The translations under genes were made by a program, and so were the position numbers. A DNA stretch of 64,000 bases from Trogon surrucura. Taxonomy: Eukaryota > Chordata > Aves > Trogoniformes > Trogonidae. The notes under the pieces are model-generated. The model did not search any database and was not told the DNA's origin. It saw only the letters and a list, made by a program, of their open reading frames with translations. Below, one piece after another: positions 33,846 through 47,429 of the stretch; position 1 is the stretch's first letter; each line of letters opens with the position of its first letter. The stretch covers positions 19,569,487 to 19,633,486 of the forward strand of contig CM036622.1 in NCBI GenBank assembly GCA_020746105.1. Reading direction: 5' to 3'.

Positions 33846-36800
33846 TATATTCTGAAAGCCATGGAAATAGCCATGGGTATTTGGGTTCTTATACAGCGTT
33901 TTAGATAGGTTTCCCTCAGTTTGGTCTGAGGAATTAGTTTCAGAATTTGTTGTTTCACACTAGGTAGCCAGGAAATGCTCTGGCAGAAAACATCTTTAAT
34001 TTTCAGAAATGCAGGCTTGATAAAGTGGGCAATAATGTAATCTAAAGGCTTTACTGTACATTCGAAAATATCCTCCATTTAGTTTTGTATACAAGTATGT
34101 ACTAATTAAAGCACCATCTGATGCAACAATCTATGAACTACCCAATGTGATCTAGCTGTGTCTAGAAAGTCAGCCAGGGTTTTTTGTAGAATTAATTGTC
34201 AATATTTTTGAAGTCTGATCTGGTAAGTTCAACAACATCTACTTTACACCAACAATGGGAATACTAAAAATATAACAGCAGACGTGTACTGTTACTTAGA
34301 CATTTTCATTCCAGGTTTTTAAGACAACTGGTGTAAGTTAGATGTATTCTTCCAGGTCCCATAGGAGTAGAAAACTGAAAGGAGAAAGAAGATCAACTTT
34401 GTGAGGTGATTAGTCTTGAGGGACAAGATGAAAACACCTCTGAGAAAGTAAGACAAGGCAACATTTCTGATCTTCAATGCAGTCTCTCACAAACAGTCAG
34501 AGGAAACCAGAAGTGCTACTTGGCAGCCTCTCTGCAGCACAGGGCTCACTAAGAGAAGCAGGTCTTTCAGCTGTTCCTCCTCCATGGAACTCCCAAGTCA
34601 GAGTCACCTATGCTATGCTTTTAACAGGGAATGTTTTCAAACTCAGAGAGCCTAAATATCCCACTCTCCCTGGAGGCAGACCTGGCCCACCTTCACACAA
34701 AGCTCCTGGTAGACAAATTTGCCTCAACACTTCAAACTGACAAAAGTGAAAATCGCATTACAACAATTAGCAAAGCAGACATGAAGTCACAACTGGCCAA
34801 GTTGGGCAGTTGGTAAAGTTTTGGTAAAATTCACGTAATCCTGCACTCTGCCAAACCAAGCTAGAACAGCCTGAGAAGGCTTACACAGCAGCAGGCAGTG
34901 GTATGGCGGAGGGGGAACAGCAATAGCCAAGTTATCTATCTGAAGAAAAGCCAGGAGTTTTAAGTACAACTTTTGGGAGCCGCCTTTACATGGAAATCCC
35001 TTGTTCTTTGATTACTGTAAGATACCACAGCTCTGCCATGATAACTCTCTCCTGCTGTTCTTCAGGCATTTCCTGTGCAGAACTTGTCTGAGAGAGGTCA
35101 GCTTTTTAGGAAACACATTCAGCAGCAGTATTTCTTGTTCTGATCAGACACCACACAATCTTTTTGACAACAAATCCTTTTAAAAGAAAAGTAGCTTCTG
35201 TGATGCAGTCTCCGCATAATTATTCCAGTGCTAATGAATCCAAGAGTCAGCCAGTTCACGTGCTTTGGAAAAAGATGACAAGGGCTGTGTTCAGCAAAGA
35301 TTGGCATTGAGTTACTGAATTTGAGATGGAGAAAACTATTTTGTTTCCTGCTGTTGGCCCATACAGTAATAAGTAGCCTATTTGCAGCTGCACCTACTTG
35401 CTTGTGACTTCTGAGGGGCCCAAAGATGACAGGTATCACTCCCCATTCTATTACAGCTCTCACTAGTGCCTTGCGTTTTAATATTCCTACGGAATATTTA
35501 AATGTTCTAGACATATTACTAATCCAAGTTTTCCTCTAGTTCAGTTTTTTCCAGTTAAAAAAAGTGGATTAGAAGCATACAACACTCCCAGAAAAAAAAA
35601 AACCACCACAAAGCCTGTGTTCTGGCAGACTACAAGAACCACAAAGCTACTGCAAAGGCGCTGATGCCCTCCCAGCATGGTTTCCACAGTCCAATACCCA
35701 AATTAAATCAGTATGTCCACAGTTATGGCCGCAGAGCACAGAGTTATTTGAAGAGGCTAACTTAGGTCTCCAAAACAGCAGAGCCTGTTAATTTCAGATG
35801 CTGAGCCATGATGTTTGATTCTACCAATTCAGTTCAGAAAATTACCTGTTTGAACAAACAGCAGCACAACCTGCCCCTGTGGCAACACCACGAGATAAGT
35901 GACTCAGCAATGCAATAGCTTGCATGAGCGTTTTTGAAGAGGTCCTTAGGATTTTTAATTCCATCTATCCGAAGACAGGAGGAAAGTATAATTTTTCAGG
36001 CATTAATTCCAGTATTTAAGTTCGCTAGTCAAAGTTTTCCAATGAAGGTCCAAACCCCTGGAGAGAAAATTCAAGCTTGAAAGCAAACTTCTGTTTTCAT
36101 CAGAAGAATCCTTCAGTATTTCAGGGCTGAATGGACAACAGGTAACACCTAAACCTCGAACATAAACTTCTCTACCCCCCTACCTCAACATGGAAGACAA
36201 AGTTGATCTTACTTGGAGGGGGGAAAAAAATATCTTTGAGACTTGTATTCTCTGGCAAAACCATCTCTAGCTTTCAAAAGCACATTAAACAAGAAAACTT
36301 TAGGAAGCTTTTCTGTATCTCTCAAGTTCGCCCTCTTCCATCAAATGGAAGGTGCTCCATTCATAAATAGTTTGTTCTCAGTTCCCTATGATAACAAAAA
36401 GATACAGAGGGCTTGTTTCGCAGAACTTTTCCAGTTCTTCCTCATTGTTTCAGAGCAGGATAAAACAAATTGGGACATAACAGCCAGCTTTCTCCAGCAT
36501 CAAGAATTGTATATAAATTTCCTAATGTTCTTATACTAGAAAAATTGAAAGATCCTATACAAATTACTAGGATATTAGGATTAGGAGGCTTAGCCATAGC
36601 TTTGCAGTAATATCAATGCAGCTATAGCACAAATCACAGCAGTAGGACCAATTTAACAGTTTCTGGCTAAGAAGTGTGAAACAACTAAAAAAATCCTCAC
36701 TTAAAGAAAAATTCTCACATAAAGATAATTTTAAAAGAAGCCTTGATGTAGAGAAGGCTAGAAGCCAGGTTAACTCACATAAACCAACAAAACATCACTT

Positions 36801-39800
36801 TGGTTTGTACTTTAAGAACAGGTATTTTGCCTACAGTTTTAGGCAGAAAAGTATTTTGGACAGTGACGCATCAAATCCATCTTCCCCAATAACCATCTGC
36901 TCATGTGTTACACACTAAGGAACTCACTGAACCACAACACAAAACAATAACTAGAAGTACAAAGAACTTCAGCCTCTGTTGACAGAAATCCTGGATTTAG
37001 AAAGGCACAAACGACTCCATTTTGTTTACAAAGCTTGTTTCAGATCCTCAAAACCGCAAGAAGCCACTTCAAAGCCACGCACAAGGGTGCCTGAGCTAAC
37101 TGGATGTGACAAGCCCAGAAGGCTCCCTCGCAGCAGGACAGCGGTGCCATCCTTCTCGAGTATCGACCTCCCAGCAGCACGGATCCTTATGGGAACCCAC
37201 AGGGAAGCTTCCACTGAAGGGCAGAGGCAACAGATGAGCTTCCTCCTCTGGCTGGACAAGTTTCATGCAGCACCTCCCTTCCCCACTTCCCTGGAATAAA
37301 GGTGTTAATCTGCTTCGTACCATCTCCCCCACAATCTGGGAGAGAGAGGCGCTGCCTTGGTGGTTGAGCCACCTTACCACCAACTCCTAAGCCTTTCATA
37401 GTGGTAGGTAAGAGCAGCTCCCTCTATGTTCTTCTGCGCATGACCAGACTCACTGCACTAAAAGGTGGAAACCTGCACTGCCAAACATACTAGAAAAACA
37501 ACTAAAGGCTCAGCTACGAAAGAATTTGGGTTTCCAACAAAACCACTTTTTAAGACAACTGACATGAACAGATCAAATCTTCTTTTAACATGTTCACCTG
37601 GCAATTGACCCTAAATGGCAATGAGCACTCAATGCTTTACTGTTACGCAAGTGCATTAGATTACACATACACATGCATACATACATATATAAAATTACAC
37701 ACGTATAGATGTATTTTAAGAACATGACATTTTGAAGAAGCCATCTATCTTTCATCACAACAGATTTACGTTCAGTTTGCAGCCCAGTCCTTGGAAAAAA
37801 TTCTGAAAGAAGACAGCTAAGCGTGCACTTCCGTGAGGTAAACAAGGCAACAGAACAAACTCCTGGTATAGAGAAGTAGCAGTCCTGCTTCCCCCCACCT
37901 CATAATCCAGTGTCAGCTTTGGCTTCCATAGCATCCTGTGAATCAAATTGAGTCTCTGAAAATGCTAGAAAAGTATTCCAGCAAGGAGGATAGCTTTCTA
38001 CCCAGACAAGAAAGAGGTCCTCCAGGCCACAGGGTTGGGTATTAATGCTCCATTCTCTGGCACCATCAACAGTCCCTGCAGCACTGCAGTGAACTACTCA
38101 GGGGGCTGACCTAGCCAAAAAGTAATCCCACAGAGAGCTTACCCTTTCAGTGGTATCAGCTCACCACACAAGCACACAAGTTCTTGGGTTCAGGCACACA
38201 AACTCTCACGTGAGGGACAGGCTTAGAAATGCAGGGGAAGTTTTCTGTTGCTGCAGAACCTCACTGAAGAAAAGAGGAAGCCTCTTGCTGTCCAGGCTTG
38301 CTATACCTTACAGAGGACTTCCTTGAAAAGTGAGGTTTGGACTTCTCAGGAGTGACAGGACTACATCAAGCTTCAATGAATCAAGAAGTTGAAATGTATC
38401 CCAACTCACAGCTCTTTTTTCTTTAAAAATCTGAAAAGCAATCTTTCCTCCAAAGCCACAGGAAGAGTTTAAATAAACATTTCTTCCTAAAAAGCTTTCA
38501 ACTTTGGTTAACCAGATACTCTCCAGCCAGTTGACTCATGGCTTGATTTCCTCTCTCCTGCAACACCCTCCAAATTCCACCTTTCCCCTTTACTCATCTA
38601 CCCTCAACATCTTGTGTCAGGGCACTATCACTTTCAGAGCCTACTAAGAAAGAGTTACTAGTACAGCAGTATGAATCAGTCCCACTAAGAAGTGCTACTA
38701 CATCATATTTTTTGAGCCTCTTGGAGTTCCAGCCTATGTTCCTCATATTGCAGATTGTACTGGCAATTTAATTCCCTGCGTCTGACTGTTTCCAAGCTTT
38801 GAGAAAAGCACTCATGCTAATTTCTTAAACTTAAGAGTCTAGCCACTTTAGAGTCTGTTTTAAATCCATGCTGAGATGCTGTCGCCTCCCTAGGACAAAT
38901 ATACAGCTACAGTACTATCCTCCCAAGAAGAAGAAATGTTCTGCTCCATGAAAGTTTTCTTAGGCAGCAGGCTCAGTGCATTGGGCACCTTTGTTTCTTA
39001 CTACATCACATCCTTTTCTACCTGTTGCTGATGCTGCTTACGTAGTAGCTGTCTCGAACTATACAGTCTTCCCACCCCTGCACATGCAGATTACCATCTC
39101 CCCAACTTTAACACTGCTCTGCTTGCTCACTATCCTTTCTCTGTACAGCGGTCCAAATTCAAAAGCACACTAAACTAATAAAACAATTCAGCTTTTGAAA
39201 AGCATAGTTCATTTTACAGAATCTTTACACAAACTGCACAGTTAACACTTCCAAGACAGCCTCTTAACCTGGATGAGCTGTAGCACGACCAGGGCAAAAC
39301 TGCATAAACTAAGTTCAGCTGAGCTGCTTGTTTGAGTGACATGAGTGTAACCATTATCACTCATCTTCTAGCATACCATCATAAAGCAGTCAGTTCACCA
39401 CAATGGAAAGAAGCTCCAACATAAAACAAAATGGGGGAGAAACGAACAAAGTAAACCCAATCAGAAGCAAGCAGATACGCGAGTATTCATTTAATAGTAG
39501 CAGAGTGGTACTTGGTGATATTCTGCTAGTTTCTACTCCAAGAGACAGTCCCTTCTTAGATGATTTATCCACATCAGTTAGATGATTAAGAGGCCCAGAG
39601 GTCAAAAGCAGTAATTTAATTACTAACAGACAAGTCCTTGTCTGGGACAGCCTGGAGAAGTTTAGAATACTGCATCAGTAAAGTTCTTCAGTACAATCCT
39701 TTCCCTCTTGCTCGTTTTGGGGTTAAGTGTTTTGGTATGGATACTGCTGAAGAGCCTTACGATCCAATGTGAAGCAAATCTTGGAAGAGGCTAAGCTTTC

Positions 39801-39911
39801 CAAGATTCTGTCTTGCAATGGGGTTTTAAATTTGCTATCCAGCTCCAAAAATTGGTGTTTTCTGTTCTGTTGTTACAACATCACAAGCTGAAGGGAGCCA
39901 ACAGCAACAGT

Positions 39912-41095
39912 CCATAGAATCACTGAACAGTTTTGGTTGGAAGAGACCTTCAAGATCATCGAGTCCAACCTTTGTCCCAGCCCTATCAACACCACTAAAC
40001 CATGTCCCTCAGCACAACATCTACCCGTCTCTTAAACGCCTCCAGGGATGGCGACTCAACCACCTCCATGGGCAGCCTGTTCCAATGGCTGACAACCCTT
40101 TCAGTAAAGAAATTCTTCTCAATATCCAACCTGAACCTCCCCTGGCACAACTTAAGGTCATTTCCTCTTGTCCTGCCACTCACCACTAGGGAGAACAAAT
40201 CAAACACCACCTCTCTACAACCTCTCTTCCGGTAGCTGTAGAGGGTGATGAGGTCTCCCCTCAATATTCTCTTCTCTAGGCTAAAAAGCTCCAGATCCCT
40301 CAGCCTTTCCTCATAAGACTTATGTTCTAAGCCCTTTACCAGCTTGGCGGCCCACCTCTGTACCCTCTCCAGCACTTCAATGTCCCTCTGGTAGTGAGGG
40401 TCTCAAAACTGGACACAGCACTCAAGGTGTGACCTCACCAAAGCTGAGTACAGGGGCACGATCACCTCCCCGCTCCTGCTGACAACACCATTCCTGATAC
40501 AGGCCAAGATGTCATCAACACCCCAGGGTCCCTCTCTGCCTGGCAGCTCTCCAGTCACTCCTCCCCAAGCCTGTAGCGCTGCCGGGTGTTGTTGTGGCCG
40601 AAGTGCAGGACTCGGCATTTGGCCTTATTGGAACTCATGGGATTGGCCTCGGCCCAGTGATCCAGCCTGTCCAGACCCCTCTGCAGAGCCTCTCTACCCT
40701 CAAGCAGATCGACACTTCCACCCAGCTTGGCGTCACCTGCAAACTTCCTAAGGGTGCACCCTACCCCCTCATCCAAATCACTGATGAAAATGTTAAGCAG
40801 GACTGGGCCCACTACTGAGCCCTGAGGGACACCACTTGTGACCAGCTGCCAACTGGACTTAACTCCACTGACCACAACTCTTCGGACTCAGCCATCCAAC
40901 CAGTTTTTCACCCAGCAAAGCGTATGCCCAGCCAAGCAAAGAGCAGTCACTTTCTCTAGGAGAATGCTGTGGGCAACAGTGTCAAGTGTCTTACTAAACA
41001 GCAGACAATATCCACAGCCTCTCCTTCATCCAACAAGTAGGTCACCCTGTCATAGAAGGAGTTCAGGTTTTTTAAACAGGACCTGCCCACCATAA
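39912..41095 (-). mobile_element. CR1 LINE, 5'-truncated, with decayed ORF2
   Basis: The longest repeat in the window, about 1.2 kb in the same sense as TRIM71 transcription. From high to low coordinates it keeps part of the reverse transcriptase (FYDRVTYLLDEGEAVDIV, then a frame break where the DFSKAFDTV motif should be; [29 protein letters not shown] where active elements have F/YADDTKL). It ends with an intact CR1 C-terminus at 39,995-40,375 ([56 protein letters not shown]) and the 3' tail at 39,912. The frameshift and the altered catalytic motif show it is inactive. Confidence 0.95.
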
Positions 41096-41183
41096 TACTT
41101 ATTATTTCATTCCACAGATAAAGAGACTTAAGGAGAGAAAAAGCTGCTCCTGTCCCACTACACAAGTTCACTTCCTTATCTAC

Positions 41184-41237
41184 TAGAAACAAGCAATGAT
41201 GGGTGGATGATAGAAACAAGCAATAATGGGTGGATGA
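41184..41237. repeat. 27-nt tandem duplication
   Basis: Two copies of a 27-nt unit beginning tagaaacaagcaat and ending gggtggatga, differing at one base, followed by a short GT run (41,242-41,251). It lies in TRIM71 intron 2 about 90 bp beyond the CR1 copy. Confidence 0.85.
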
Positions 41238-42203
41238 TGGATGTGTGTGTGCGTTTAATTATTACTGTTTGTACCACGCATGTTCCAGGAAAGCACACAC
41301 AATTCAATGTTGAACTCCTACACATGGCGTTCTTACGGTGCTTACTCAAAAAAACAACCTTGTTAGTTAAATCCTAAGTGTTGAGCTTCAGAATATCCAC
41401 CTAAAATCTACAGCATTGGAGGCTGACAAAACTAGAAAGCAGTAGTGTGGAGTGAAGCTTCCCACTATGTTTTCCCCATCCAACGTCTCTTTAGAGGCAA
41501 AACTACTGCTAACACCATATAATAGTTACTGCTAGGAATTACTCAGCAAAAGTAACTATCTACATATTCCTTCAGATTAATTCCCTATGTAAATTCCATC
41601 TGGTTAAAGCGCTGTGCTACCTTCCAATCCTTGCCAGGTATTTTATTTGCATTATAAAACACAGCTAAGGTAGAACGTAGTAATAGGCAATCATAGTTGT
41701 ACGGAGGTACCTCCAGAACCTCCCCACAGGCAGGTTAGAAGTTTCACAGTAATCCAACAGATGATCAGTATTTCATATTTGGTAGCAATAGTGAGGACAC
41801 AACTGGAGTCATAGGCAGTTAACAGTGCTAGATGTTGTACAGACATGAAAGACAGTTGAAAGTAAGTCTCAGTTTTAAAAACAAAGCCGGGCTTGGAACT
41901 GCTATACAAAAATCAGAACTTTCTTCAAAATGCTTCACACTCAAACATGTTTGCACAGAGCTTCATATATATTGTGATTTACATGACAGGATTATGCTGC
42001 AAGAATGCAAAACTCATATAACAGCACTTTGTTTTCAGCTCCACAGCCACTTCTGTCAGATATCTGAGAGAACAGAAGGGGTGAGAAGACTGACAGCAGA
42101 AGCAGAGAGCTTTTTGCCTTGACACCTTACCCTGTAACAGACAAGCTGTGGGGGGGGGAGAGAAGGAGGGGGAAATAAAGTACTGGAGTTGGGAATATCT
42201 TAC

Positions 42204-42371
42204 TTGAATAGCCTGTCGTCCTTGCTGAGCATCTGCCAGAAGCTGAATGGTGAGAGTCCTGGAATCCTGTAGGGCATCTTGGAGGTAGATAAAGCTGTGA
42301 CCCACATGCCGTCCCATGGTACATTCCCGACATATGGGGACAGAACAGGTATCACAGTAGAAATGCACGAC
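42204..42371 (-). CDS. TRIM71: TRIM71 exon 2: B-box 2 C-terminus and linker to coiled coil
   Basis: A 168-nt exon of exactly 56 codons, phase 0 at both ends: VVHFYCDTCSVPICRECTMG, RHVGHSFIYLQDALQDSRTL, TIQLLADAQQGRQAIQ. The C-x2-C-x4-C-x2-C-x5-H-x2-H arrangement is the zinc-binding second half of B-box 2. The following helix starts the coiled coil and continues into LSIEQAQ of the next exon. Acceptor ttcttctag, donor gtaaga on the minus strand. The first exon (RING, B-box 1 and the start of B-box 2) is not visible between here and 64,000. Confidence 0.97.
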
Positions 42372-45300
42372 CTAGAAGAAAAAAAAAATAAAATCTGTAT
42401 CACTATCTAATGAGGAATTAAAGAGAAAATAGAGCCAGGATAAAAAAAAAAAAAATAATTCAACTGCTCAACTATAAAGGAGATGGTTAGAGGCAGTAGG
42501 AGTAGGCAAAGACTTCACAGAGTTTCTCCACAGAGGAAGAGCTATCCTTCCCAGTAAGCTCCCAATCATATTCTAACAGTTAGATGGAAGTGTCATTGTT
42601 TTCTCTACAATACAATACTAGGAAGAGTGTCCACATCAGCTCCTCTTAAGAGCGGAAGCCATCTGCCAACACTTCCAGACTGGAGATGTCATCCATGGTA
42701 AGTTTGGGGTGAAGACTTTTCCTGCATACACAAACATCAGATTCTCTTCAGTGGGTTTATTTCATAATGCACTAGAGATCTGCAGCGCCACAACATCAGC
42801 CTCTCCAGAAGGGGAGAACAAATTACACGTTCTGAGAACAATGCTCTATATTTTCCCAAAATATGCAAACCCTTTACGTTCAGGGCAGTGACAATACTAG
42901 GCACGACTCCCTCCTGCCACTCTCAACAGCACAGCAAAACAACTTTGCTATGACATGGTGTTTCTGTGCTGCTGGTACTTAAGAGATGCTTTAGCTGGAA
43001 TTAGCATGCCCATCAGAACAGCTGAATGCTGCCATGAACTGTGGGTAACCACTAAAACACCATTCTACTCACAAACCACTTAGAAACCCTGTATTCCAAT
43101 CACAATGGAAATCCCTACACCAACATGTTAGCCTAGGAAGTTGGATCCATTCATCAGGCACAACTGTTTCCATTCCACCCAGTAGAGGGACGCAGCACAC
43201 AGAAACAGCATCTTCCATGGAAGTGTGTTTTCTTAGAGGCAGGCAAAAATCAGCTGTTTTGTTTTCAAAGAGACAAGTAGACCGCAACACTTCAGCACAA
43301 GAAAGTTCTCTATTCAAAGTCTTGCTCTTAACTTCACAGACTATTTTTGTTAGGAGTATAACGTTATAAAATCTAACATTACCATGGAATAGTCAAAAAT
43401 TCACTATACAATGGCAAATAAGTTTTCATACTACAAACATTTTTTTCCATCACCAGCTATTTGAGATCTACCTCACAGAAAGAAACAAGAGCAGACCAAG
43501 GATTGGACAAGTGTTTGATATGCCTGTGTTTTCACAGCTGTCATCCAGCCACTCCCGATTCCAGCTAACAGTTCCCAAAATGGTGCATAACATCCCCCTT
43601 TCCCTTCTCCAGCAAAAAGAAGGAAGGGGGAGGACAGGACAGGTGATTCCCTCAGATTGCCTGGGCTGCATGAAGTGACATTTTAAGCTCCTATAGGCGC
43701 AACAGCTGAAGTGGTGTATGGATTAATTTTTCAAAGGGGTATGTGTGTGTTTGTGGACACATGTCACACTTCACTAAAACTTTTTTTTTTTAGGAGGGAA
43801 GTTAATTTTTGCTGCAGGGAAACTGGAACAGGCTCATGTTTTACTTCTATTCAAATACTACACCCTCAAGCAGTGTCTCAGATTGTCTCTTTTGTGAGTA
43901 AAAAACTGCCTTGGCTCTGAAATGCATTAGCTTTCTTAACTACAGGGTACCTTGTCTTTACTCTGTGGTTGTCTAAATCTGTACACAATGTTCACTTGCT
44001 CATGCAGTTCTGTAATTTTGCTGTTGAAATTACAGAGAATGTTTATTACATGTTGCTGAATAACTGAGAAGCTGAGAGAATTAAAACAGAGACAGGGTAT
44101 CAAGTTAAGTCATATGAATCCGATATACTTTAAAAACATACACCAGGGATTTGGGGCCTCAATCAAGCAGAGCAGCTGAAAGGGAAGTGGTGGCCATATG
44201 AGCAGAAATCCAGAAGCAAGTTAAATCTGTTACTAGTTCTCCAAAATAGTCAATGTCAGAAGAAAAAAAGCTCAGCAAGAGTACAGATCAGTCCCATCAT
44301 CCAGATACTCCTGCTCCAAAGTAACATCCAGTGGTCAAGAGACATCAAGCCATTCAAACCAAAGATAAAATTAAGCTGTTCAGTTGCCTCTTGCCACCCA
44401 CCAAAACACAGTGGAAAACATCATTCCTGAATTTAGAATGAAGAGAGACAAGAGTCACAATCTCACCTTATACATAGGACATGGCAGGGGGAAGTCTGCG
44501 GTAAATATTACCGAGCCACTGATAAAGCCTCATGTTTGTTTCTTAGTAAACAAGATGAAGACAGCCTAGATTTAAAGCCAAGAGCAGAAGAAATAACATG
44601 CTTGTACAAAAAGTAGACAGTGACAGACTGATCTCCAGCATTACACCGCCATTTAACAGTTCCCTTAAAGACACACAGGAGAAAGCCCAAATTTATAATC
44701 CCTCCTGCTCTCAGCAGGGACGGGAAGTAGCCACCAGAAGAGAACTGGAAGAGTCGGAACGGCTTCAAGATGAACTAGGAAACCCCCAGAAGCTCCTTTC
44801 TGAAAACAAAGGCAACGGAAATCCCGAACTTGGCAACTCTCCTCCCATGGTCAAGCCAAGGCTAATGGAGCTCGGAGCACAGCACCCAGGCTTGCCTGTG
44901 CTTGCAGCCACAACCAGGCACTTATTGCTAAACTCAAGCCTGCTCACATCCCAGTCCCTAGGTCACGACCACAAAGGTCATGTACTTCTAGATTAAGTTT
45001 CTACTCTGATTTTTAAGTAGAAGGGGAAAAGAAAATAAAGCAAATCCACCCCCCAAAAAGAAACCCCGTGAAAAAAAAAAGAAAAAATATTAACAATATA
45101 AATAGGACAATACATGAGTGTGTTCTCACTTCAGATGTGATCCACTCGTGTACCTAGAAGTTTGGCAGAGCCTCCCCCTTCTTCCAATTTCAGTAACATG
45201 AAAAAGGCCATTCCACATTTCAGTCGTGCTGGTAATATGGCAACATCCTGCTGCTCCTTCTACGCACATTCTACAATGAATAACACGGCTGGTCTTGAAA

Positions 45301-45410
45301 TATGGATGGGCAGAGGTAGTGGGAAGGAAGGTAACAGTAATACAAAGGCTATCATAAACTCTTCTCTGTTATGGAAATCAGCTAAAAAGCAAGCAAAACA
45401 AAACCAAACT

Positions 45411-45625
45411 GAAACAAGAAAAAAAAAAACCAACCTCAGAAAAATCCCACAAAACCTCTCAAAAAAACTCACACACCAATAACCAACACCAAACCGGCCA
45501 AAAAAAAGAAAAAAAAAAACACAAAACCCCCACAAAGCAAAACAAAAACAAAAGAAAACCACAACAAGCCCCCAAAAAACCAACCCACACCAACCAATTC
45601 TCCCCCAACAACTCCCCTCCAAAAC
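45411..45625. repeat. A/C-rich, strand-asymmetric low-complexity tract
   Basis: About 200 bp composed almost wholly of A and C on the plus strand, with only scattered G and T. It is not a simple repeat but an irregular mix of A-runs, C-runs and CA/ACC steps. In the TRIM71 pre-mRNA it would be G/U-rich. Confidence 0.85.
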
Positions 45626-45849
45626 CAGTACTTAATAGTCCTAAAACTTCCACCCCCTCCATCTTATCTGAAATCAGAGACAATACAGTCAAAAAAAATG
45701 CATCAACTATTGTCCCTGTTAATTTCACAATTTTCCTAAATGTAGGGAAATCTGTTTTAGCAGCATAAGTCTTCAAACATGGATTTGTCAAAAAACACAG
45801 CGTTCTGACAGGCAGTAAGGAGAGAGAACTGGAAAGAGAGACGGATTTC

Positions 45850-47000
45850 TCCTTTCAAAGAAATTCAGAGTTGTGTAAATTGCATTTAATTAATTGTTTC
45901 CTTCTGTAGTAATTATTAAGTAATTAAGTAAAACTACAATTGTTCTAGGAAAAACTGGTGCCTTTCCTACGTCCATTTTGGCAACTATTTATAGTAAGGG
46001 AAAAAAAGATTAATGAGCAAGTTTGGTAGATTTCTCTTTTTATTTTTTTTAAACTGCTTCACACTACATTAATTAGTATTTTAGAATTTCCACCAAAATT
46101 AAGTAAGAAGTCAAAAAGAAAGAGAGGAATCGTTTTGAGAGATAGTTAAAAGTGATTTATTTTTAAATAAATCAGCTACGGGTTGATTATTTCCCAAACA
46201 GGAAATATTTCCTGAATTGGTGGCATACAATTTTGGACACAAAACAATAAAGGGAGCCTACTTCAATTTAAACAGAATCAGTGAACCATATTACAGGGCT
46301 ATTCATCTTTTACAGCCACAGCAGCCCAAGAAATACAACAGCAAGGCCATAAATGTGATTGCTTCAGGAAAGGCTGTACAGTGCACCGTAAAAACATTTT
46401 ACAACGGCAGGAATTCCTGGGTGTCGCTCTCCCCATTTTTTGGTCCATCTGCTTTCAAAGGGGGCAGGGGGGGGATGGGCGGAGATGTTGTTAAACGTCC
46501 CCTGGGACTGCACAGCAATCAATCATCATCTGATGAATGGCCACTAAAGTTAAACCCTGACCCCACTCCACAATTCCCACACCAGCCCTCCTCCTCCTCG
46601 CCGCTGACCAGCTTCCAGCGTGCCCACTCCCTCCCCCCGCCCCCCCCAACCTTCCAAAATTTCCCAAATACCAAGCCCAGACAAAAGCGGTGGAATGCAG
46701 TAGGCACCGCGACAGAGGAGAATTCAGCACAAACAGCATCTCAGGAGGCTTAGCCTCAACCTGGGTTTAAATAAATATGTTTCCGGCAAAACTCACGGTG
46801 CCCTTCTCCCAGCCTGCAAACCCTCAATTTCTCTTATTTCAGAGCACATTTAAGAGCGTGCACGCACGCAGTTGTCAATAAAGCGCGTGCAGTCTAGCCA
46901 CGTTTAAACATTCGTTTTGTCATGACGTTTCAGCATCTTGCAATGATTTTATCTAAGTCCACGGCACTAAGAATTCGTACAAGGCAGCAACACATAAGGT
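45850..47000. promoter_or_regulatory. Candidate intronic regulatory block
   Basis: An AT-rich half (45,870-46,210) has clustered TAAT/ATTA homeodomain-type cores (tttaattaattg, taattattaagtaattaag, cattaattag) and an inverted repeat with 9-nt arms (46,154-46,173). It is followed by a GC-richer half with several CpG (46,400-46,900, including gcgtgcacgcacgc and aaagcgcgtgc). The juxtaposition differs from the rest of the intron and resembles a conserved non-coding element, but conservation cannot be seen from one sequence. Confidence 0.35.
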
Positions 47001-47414
47001 CACATGATTTTAAAACCTGTAATCTTAACCAACAGCAACAACAAAAATCTACAGACAAAAGAGTAGCTTTTTGGTTTCTACTTTTGGAAAAGCTTCAGTA
47101 TGGCATTTTTAAGTTAACTTAGTTTGAGTTTATGACCAAAAAAAGGCCATGCTTAACATAGTCAGCCTAAAGTTTTTCATTACTAAAGGTGTTTTATTAT
47201 CTAGTTCCCTTGACAATAACTCAAACACCAGTGGCTTTGTTAGGTAGTGTATAAGGCTTAAGGACTATGAATTTAGTATAAACTAATTTTCCAATGAATT
47301 TGGTCCTTCTCCCTCAGCACTGTGCTCCGTGGTTTGGGTTTTTTTTGCCCTCCCTGAACTGGAGAAAAAGATTCTTCCCTGCATCATGTATGTGATTACT
47401 AAAAAGAAAAAAAA

Positions 47415-47429
47415 GGGGGGGGGGGGGGG
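47415..47429. repeat. G15 homopolymer
   Basis: Fifteen G following a purine-rich A/G lead-in (from about 47,400); C15 in the TRIM71 pre-mRNA. Confidence 0.88.

Larger units (their letters stand above)
31909..42203 (-). other. TRIM71 intron 2 with three CR1 copies
   Basis: Intron of 10,295 bp. It holds CR1 copies at 32.85, 33.35 and 39.9 kb and a 27-nt tandem duplication at 41.18 kb. Other open frames (for example 35,119-35,514 and 36,979-37,299) resemble no known protein and have no splice links. I saw nothing further in 33,846-39,911. Confidence 0.85.

Noticed and set aside
44598-44996. 132-codon frame with E/R/L-rich stretch
   Set aside because: No splice partners and no similarity that I recognise; overlapped by an equally long antisense frame.
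45260-45791. Minus-strand frames of 110-120 codons rich in F, V, G and L that look membrane-like
   Set aside because: They arise from the A/C-only composition of the tract, which gives few stop codons and only F/G/V/L/C/W-type codons on the minus strand.
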